Below are positions 16,369-21,086 of a stretch of 21,086 nt of DNA, one piece after another. The stretch comes from Bacteroidia bacterium. GTDB taxonomy: Bacteria > Bacteroidota > Bacteroidia > Bacteroidales > Azobacteroidaceae. Under the pieces are notes generated by a model that saw only the letters and a list, made by a program, of their open reading frames with translations, was not told where the DNA came from and ran no database searches. Both the position numbers and the translations under genes were made by a program. Location: NCBI GenBank assembly GCA_025999935.1, contig BNXY01000046.1:1-21086 (forward strand), in the 5' to 3' direction. Position 1 is the stretch's first letter; each line of letters begins with the position of its first letter.

Positions 16369-19300
16369 ATGAAAAAAATATTCTCTATTATTGTACTTGC
16401 GGTTTTGTCCGCAAACTTCTGTATTGCACAGAACAACCCTTTTATCAGAGACTTATACACAGCCGACCCTTCGGCTCATGTTTGGGCTGACGGACGATTG
16501 TACGTTTATCCGTCTCACGATGTTGACCCGCCGCGCGGTTGCGACCTGATGGATCGTTACCATGTTTATTCAACCGACGACATGGTAAACTGGACCGATC
16601 ACGGCGAAATCCTCAACTCTTCGCAAGTGCCTTGGGGACGCAAAGAAGGCGGTTTTATGTGGGCGCCCGACTGTGCCTACAAAAACGGTACGTATTATTT
16701 CTATTTTCCCCATCCGAGCGGAACCGACTGGAACAATACATGGAAAATCGGAGTCGCTACCAGCAAAAGCCCGGTCAGAGATTTTAAGGTTCAAGGTTAT
16801 TTTGCCGATATAGATTCGTTTGCCATGATCGACCCCTGCGTTTTTGTCGATACCGACGGACAGGCTTATTTCTATTATGGCGGCGGTTCGAAATGCAAAG
16901 GTGGAAAACTGAAAGACAATATGGTTGAATTAGACGGTAAATTGCAGGATATGACAGGTTTGGACGATTTCCATGAAGCCGCTTGGGTATTCAAGCGCAA
17001 TGGCGTTTATTACCTGATGTATGCCGATAATTTCCGGGGACATAACCGCTTGCAATACGCCGTCAGTGACAAACCGCTTGGTCCCTGGACATCGAAAGGA
17101 GTAATTTTAGATCCTGTAAGTTCGGACACAAGTCATGGTTCTATCGTGGAATACAAGGGACAATGGTACTTTTTCTACCATACTTGCGATATTTCGGGAC
17201 AGGGAAATCTTCGTTCGATATGCTACGATAAACTCTATTTCAATCCCGACGGAACGATTCAAAAAGTAAAACAAACTCAGAATCTACAGGCAAGCCTCCG
17301 GAAAACGCCGATTTCCGCTAATTGGTCGGATCGTGCGGTTTTCAACGGAGCAAATGGAAGCAAACCCACAGGTAAAAATGTACTTTGGTACCGTCAATCG
17401 GCAAAAGTATGGGAAGAAGCCCTTCCGATTGCCAATGGCCGCTTGGGTGCAATGGTATTCGGCGGTGTTGCCGACGAACGCATTCAATTGAACGAAAATA
17501 CGCTCTGGGATGGCCGTCCGCTTGATCCCAACAATCCGGAAGGATTGAAAGCGCTGCCGGAAGTGCAACGCCTTTTATTCGAGAATAAAAATAACGAAGC
17601 CGTAAAATTAGCCGCACAAACGATGATGGGAAACCCAAGCGGAGTAAAATCCTATCAATCGCTGGGTGAATTATGGTTTGATACGCCCGAAAAATCGGCC
17701 GGTAACTATGTTCGCAGCCTCGACCTGTCAACCGGAATAACTACGGTCAAATATTCTTCAAACGGCGTAAACTATACCCGCGAATATTTTGCTTCGGCGC
17801 CGGAAAACGTAATTGTTGTCCGCATTACAGCCGATAAAAAGCAGAAAATAAATCTCTCGCTGACCTTGCGCCGTGAACGCGACGCTCGCGCTCAACTTGT
17901 TCCTTCCGATCCCAATTCCCTGCTACTGAGTGGAAGAATTTCACAGGGAAATCGGGGAAGACAGCAAGCGCAAACCGGTGACGATCAGTGGAAAGGCCTT
18001 GATTTTGCAGCACAGGTAAAAGCAGTTACCGAAAACGGCAGCGTAAAAGTCAGCAGTGAACCGTTTTCTCACACCAACTTGTTGACGGTGAAAGATGCAG
18101 ACGCGCTTACCCTCTATATTACCGGAGCAACCGATTATCCCGGCATGGAAAATCTGGCGAAAGGCATTGTTGAATTTTCAGGCGATCCGAAGAAAAAATG
18201 CGAAGAAACGATTGCCAAGACGATTGCCAAGTCTTACGAATCACTGAAATCAGCGCATATTGCCGACCATCAAAAATATTTCAACCGGGTATCGTTATCG
18301 CTCAACCAAGGAACCGTTTCGGCTGATATTGAGGCGCTTCCTACCGACGAAAGGCTTGCATTGGCGCGTAAAACGGGCAATCCCGACTTGGGTTTGGTAG
18401 AAACTTATTTCCAGTTCGGACGTTACCTGTTGATTGGTTCGTCACGTCCCGGCCAAATGCCTGCCAATTTGCAGGGACTTTGGGCTTGGCAGTTGAACGC
18501 TCCATGGAATGCCGATTATCACACCAACATCAATTTCCAGATGAATTATTGGCCGGTTGAAATTACCAATCTTTCGGAACTTCATACCCCGCTTTTCGAC
18601 TTGACCGACGTATTGATTAAGCCCGGAGAAAAATCGGCAAAAACAATTTACGGCGCTCGCGGCTGGGTCGTTCATCACCTGACCGACGCTTGGGGCTTCA
18701 CGGCTCCTGCCGACGGCCCTCAGGGCATCTGGCCGATGGGGTCGGCATGGCTGGCCCAGCATCCTTGGGAACATTACACCTATACCGGCGATAAAGAGTT
18801 CCTTGCTAAACGCGGCTATCCGATTATGAAAGGCGCCGCCCGGTTTATCATGGATTTCTTGGTCGAAGCGCCTGCCGGAACTGCTTACGCAGGAAAATTG
18901 GTTACTAATCCTTCGTATTCTCCGGAAAATTCGTTTGTCCTTCCCAACGGCGGACACTCGGTTTTCACTTACGGCGCAACAATGGATTTGGAAATTATTC
19001 ATAATCTGCTCACAAACTGTATTGCCGCAAGCAAAGTCTTGAATACGGATAAGGATTTCCGGGCGGAATGTGAAAAAACGCTGAAACGCTTACCCGCTAT
19101 CCAAATCAGCAAAACAACCGGACGAATCCTCGAATGGGCGGAAGATTACAAGGAAGTGGAACCACACCACCGGCACACCTCTCATCTTTTCGGACTTCAC
19201 CCGGGAAACCAGATAACCGTAGTAGGTACGCCCGCACTTGCGGAAGCTGCCCGCAAAACACTTGTTGCACGCGGAGACGACGGCACCGGTTGGGGTCTGG

Positions 19301-19734
19301 CCTGGAAAATCAATATGTGGAACCGGCTTCACGACGGCGATCATGCATACACACTGCTTTCCGTCCTGCTCAGCCGCAAAACTTTGCCGAATCTGTTCGA
19401 CGACCATCCGCCTTTCCAGATTGACGGAAATTTCGGGGCGACGGCGGCAATAGCCGAAATGCTCGTACAAAGTCAATTACAAACAAAAGACGGCAGTTTT
19501 GAAATCCAATTGCTCCCGTCATTGCCTGCGGCTTTTGCATCGGGTTCGGTCAAAGGATTACGCGCCAGAGGAGGATATGAAGTCAACATCGACTGGAAAG
19601 ATGGAAAATTGATTTCTGCTGAAATCAAGAATATCAACGGGAAAAAATCGGTTCCTGTCCGGTACAGAAATTCGGTGAAAACATTTTCCGTTAATATTGG
19701 AGAATCCGTTACGATTCCTGTCGGCAAGTTTTAA
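16369..19734 (+). CDS. GH43-GH95 bifunctional glycosidase
   Basis: Exported 1121-residue fusion of two glycosidases, Sec signal cleaved after Ala20 (FCIA before Gln). The GH43 propeller (about 22-303) has Asp33 in 'YTADPSAH', Asp155 in 'MIDPCVF' and Glu203 in 'FHEAAWV'. A linker of about 30 residues leads to a full GH95 enzyme (about 337-1121), with '[13 protein letters not shown]' (354-366), '[10 protein letters not shown]' (720-729; Asn720 and Asn722), 'YSPENSF' (850-856; Glu853 acid), '[13 protein letters not shown]' (934-946) and 'QIDGNFG' (1017-1023; Asp1019 base). Every expected GH95 motif is present, so an alpha-L-fucosidase or alpha-L-galactosidase activity is likely, joined to an arabinosidase or xylosidase. 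Last gene of the plus operon, followed by a hairpin. The GH43 half duplicates that at 10025-12217, and the C-terminal tail matches the stand-alone GH95 at 3432-5822. Confidence 0.93.
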   Translation: MKKIFSIIVLAVLSANFCIAQNNPFIRDLYTADPSAHVWADGRLYVYPSHDVDPPRGCDLMDRYHVYSTDDMVNWTDHGEILNSSQVPWGRKEGGFMWAPDCAYKNGTYYFYFPHPSGTDWNNTWKIGVATSKSPVRDFKVQGYFADIDSFAMIDPCVFVDTDGQAYFYYGGGSKCKGGKLKDNMVELDGKLQDMTGLDDFHEAAWVFKRNGVYYLMYADNFRGHNRLQYAVSDKPLGPWTSKGVILDPVSSDTSHGSIVEYKGQWYFFYHTCDISGQGNLRSICYDKLYFNPDGTIQKVKQTQNLQASLRKTPISANWSDRAVFNGANGSKPTGKNVLWYRQSAKVWEEALPIANGRLGAMVFGGVADERIQLNENTLWDGRPLDPNNPEGLKALPEVQRLLFENKNNEAVKLAAQTMMGNPSGVKSYQSLGELWFDTPEKSAGNYVRSLDLSTGITTVKYSSNGVNYTREYFASAPENVIVVRITADKKQKINLSLTLRRERDARAQLVPSDPNSLLLSGRISQGNRGRQQAQTGDDQWKGLDFAAQVKAVTENGSVKVSSEPFSHTNLLTVKDADALTLYITGATDYPGMENLAKGIVEFSGDPKKKCEETIAKTIAKSYESLKSAHIADHQKYFNRVSLSLNQGTVSADIEALPTDERLALARKTGNPDLGLVETYFQFGRYLLIGSSRPGQMPANLQGLWAWQLNAPWNADYHTNINFQMNYWPVEITNLSELHTPLFDLTDVLIKPGEKSAKTIYGARGWVVHHLTDAWGFTAPADGPQGIWPMGSAWLAQHPWEHYTYTGDKEFLAKRGYPIMKGAARFIMDFLVEAPAGTAYAGKLVTNPSYSPENSFVLPNGGHSVFTYGATMDLEIIHNLLTNCIAASKVLNTDKDFRAECEKTLKRLPAIQISKTTGRILEWAEDYKEVEPHHRHTSHLFGLHPGNQITVVGTPALAEAARKTLVARGDDGTGWGLAWKINMWNRLHDGDHAYTLLSVLLSRKTLPNLFDDHPPFQIDGNFGATAAIAEMLVQSQLQTKDGSFEIQLLPSLPAAFASGSVKGLRARGGYEVNIDWKDGKLISAEIKNINGKKSVPVRYRNSVKTFSVNIGESVTIPVGKF
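16432..17277 (+). repeat. GH43 module, copy 2
   Basis: Second copy of the GH43 module at 10079-10978, with identical stretches of 23 and 26 bases (16531-16553 and 16573-16598). Both copies are preceded by unlike signal peptides and followed by unlike domains, so only this piece was duplicated or exchanged. Confidence 0.85.
19543..19674 (+). repeat. GH95 C-terminal tail, copy shared with 3483-3614
   Basis: Counterpart of the tail described at 3483-3614. The match is strongest from [10 protein letters not shown] through AEIKNING and fades after SVPVRY. Confidence 0.65.
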
Positions 19735-19779
19735 TTTCTAATTCACTTTTTTTAGGTAGTTTATTTGTATAATGATCAT

Positions 19780-19814
19780 AAGGAGGGTAATATCTATTTT
19801 GATTTTCCCTCCTT
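19780..19814 (+). terminator. Hairpin terminator after the plus operon
   Basis: A perfect 8-bp GC-containing stem (19780-19787 with 19807-19814, AAGGAGGG and its complement) encloses a 19-nt AT-rich loop. It lies 45 bp after the stop of the GH43-GH95 gene and separates it from the beta-propeller gene. The T-run directly after the stem is short, so termination may be partial. I see no convincing promoter in the remaining 56 bp before the next ATG. Confidence 0.6.
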
Positions 19815-19870
19815 TATGTACATTAATAAATTTAAAGTTTTTTGTATTTTTTTAAATATATTGAAAGAAT

Positions 19871-21067
19871 ATGCAAACAAAAAAACTCATATTTATTTTT
19901 TTCATTATTACACTAAGTCATAGTAGTTGCCATAACAATAAACCTGTGACCGAATCAACATTTACGGGAACCGCAATAACGATTAATTCTCCTTCAAAAA
20001 TTAAAATTGAAGATTTTATTGTTGATTATGATACAATACGATTGGAAGTTTTAGATAATTCAGTTTTAGATAATATCTCTTTATTGCATATTATGAATGA
20101 TAAGTTTTTCATTTTAGATAAAAGACATACATCCATATATATCTTTTCCAAAGATGGAAAATTTTTGTCGAAAATTAATGATCAGGGGAACGGCCCAAAT
20201 GAATATGTCAATATTAGTAGTTTTGAACTTGATTTCCGGAATAATTGCATTATTCTGTCCGATAGTTTCTCCCGCAGGATTTTTATTTATGATGAAAGTG
20301 GAAATCAACAGAAAGTGATTCATCTGGAATTTCAACCGGCAACAATAGTCACTCAGAATGAGGTATTTCTCAATTTTTATTCCGGAATAAAAAATTTATA
20401 TGATGATCCGGATATGGAAAACTACAATTTGCACAGGCTTGATTCACTGGGAAATTTTATTTCATCAGCCATTTTCAATGAAACAGACCGGCGAATAAAT
20501 ATCGCTTCAACAACAAGCATCTGTTATAAACAGGATGGAACCCTGTTATATCAACCTGTATTGGGAGATACGATTTATCAGGTAACCGGACAGGGTGTCA
20601 AAGCTTATTATACATTTATTTTTTCTGCTTTTAAACAATTAAATAAGAAACAAAAAAAGAATTTAGAATATCTATATGATAATAAATCGAACGATTTATT
20701 AGAGAAAGAAAAAGAAGGATATTTATTGTCGTGGGGAGAAATTCTTGATTTGGATGATTATCTTTTTTTGGGTTTTAGCGGTTGGGACAGAAAAGTGTAT
20801 TTGTACTATTCAAAACAAAAATGTCAATCTATAACTGTTATTCCGGAACAGGTACAGGGGAATGAAGCATTAAAACAAATATTCATGTCCTATCCCAAAG
20901 CAACATATAATGATAAATTTTATATTTCGCCTCATTTGATGCAGTTGATGGAAATGAAAGATGATCTGCCCGAAGGAAAATTAAAGACTTTTGCCAACAA
21001 TACAAATTATGATTCGAATCCGGCAATTATTTCTTTTTCAATTAAATTTCCGGATGAAGATGAATAA
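19871..21067 (+). CDS. 6-bladed beta-propeller lipoprotein (BF2992-like)
   Basis: Lipoprotein of 398 residues in the Bacteroidota 6-bladed beta-propeller family (DUF4934/PF17170 type); members occur in many copies per genome and no enzymatic activity is established. The signal ends in lipobox HSSC (Cys20). After a short linker, NHL-like blades follow, including 'FFILDKRHTSIYIFSKDGKF' (residues about 78-97), then the family-typical 'GNGPNEY' (around 105-111), and 'IILSDSFSRRIFIYDESG' beginning the next blade. There is no acidic run after Cys20, so it is probably periplasm-facing. The gene is clearly more AT-rich than the CAZyme genes before it and is separated from them by a hairpin, so I treat it as a separate unit. 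A ligand-binding or scaffold role is a guess from the fold. The gene is complete; the final 19 bp of the window hold nothing recognisable. Confidence 0.85.
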   Translation: MQTKKLIFIFFIITLSHSSCHNNKPVTESTFTGTAITINSPSKIKIEDFIVDYDTIRLEVLDNSVLDNISLLHIMNDKFFILDKRHTSIYIFSKDGKFLSKINDQGNGPNEYVNISSFELDFRNNCIILSDSFSRRIFIYDESGNQQKVIHLEFQPATIVTQNEVFLNFYSGIKNLYDDPDMENYNLHRLDSLGNFISSAIFNETDRRINIASTTSICYKQDGTLLYQPVLGDTIYQVTGQGVKAYYTFIFSAFKQLNKKQKKNLEYLYDNKSNDLLEKEKEGYLLSWGEILDLDDYLFLGFSGWDRKVYLYYSKQKCQSITVIPEQVQGNEALKQIFMSYPKATYNDKFYISPHLMQLMEMKDDLPEGKLKTFANNTNYDSNPAIISFSIKFPDEDE

Positions 21068-21086
21068 GGGATTTATTATTTATTTT

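Noticed and set aside
18442..19002. 186-codon minus-strand frame inside the GH95 half of the fusion
   Set aside because: Antisense to conserved GH95 motifs ([10 protein letters not shown] region); no recognisable protein family.
1..21086. CRISPR arrays, tRNA/rRNA genes, insertion sequences, integrases, toxin-antitoxin or phage-defence genes
   Set aside because: Looked for spaced short repeats, transposase or nuclease motifs and conserved RNA sequences; none seen. All stretches over 100 bp outside genes are the 182-bp divergent gap and the 136-bp gap at 19735-19870.

Overview
The window looks like a Bacteroidota (probably Bacteroidales) chromosome segment carrying an accessory glycan-degradation locus. 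The reasons are: Sec and lipoprotein signals of Bacteroidota type, with signal peptidase I cleavage repeatedly placed just before Gln; starts without Shine-Dalgarno sites in AT-rich leaders; a TAnnTTTG-type -7 element; and CAZyme families typical of polysaccharide utilisation loci. A genus cannot be assigned from sequence reading alone.

Layout. (1) 8-895 (+): an AT-rich glycosyltransferase gene with no obvious link to the rest. A bidirectional hairpin terminator (922-965) follows. (2) 8512 down to 978 (-): a four-gene operon transcribed GH3 (with PA14) -> GH95 -> GH35-like/DUF5597 -> DUF1080, with gaps of 8-34 bp. (3) 8513-8694: a 182-bp divergent promoter region. (4) 8695-19734 (+): a five-gene operon, GH71/99-like -> GH43+ceramidase-like fusion -> SGNH+alpha/beta-hydrolase+GH71/99-like fusion -> tandem alpha/beta-hydrolase -> GH43+GH95 fusion. 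A hairpin terminator lies at 19780-19814. (5) 19871-21067 (+): an AT-rich 6-bladed beta-propeller lipoprotein, probably a separate unit.

The two divergent operons, bounded by a hairpin at each end, form a self-contained set of nine exported proteins. They contain glycosidases for several linkages (GH3, GH35-like, GH43 x2, GH95 x2, GH71/99-like x2), four or five esterase/deacylase-type modules (SGNH, alpha/beta-hydrolase x3 of which one has lost its serine, ceramidase-like) and a DUF1080 domain. There is no SusC/SusD pair, transporter or regulator in the window. The inferred substrate is a branched, acylated polysaccharide or glycoconjugate with alpha-L-fucose or alpha-L-galactose and arabinose/xylose side groups. 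The exact substrate is not readable from sequence.

The most unusual feature is the architecture. The same few modules recur in different covalent combinations within one operon, including a GH43 joined to a ceramidase-fold hydrolase and a three-enzyme SGNH/alpha-beta/GH99-like chain. One esterase repeat is a probable pseudoenzyme, and the stand-alone GH95 has lost a motif present in the fused GH95.
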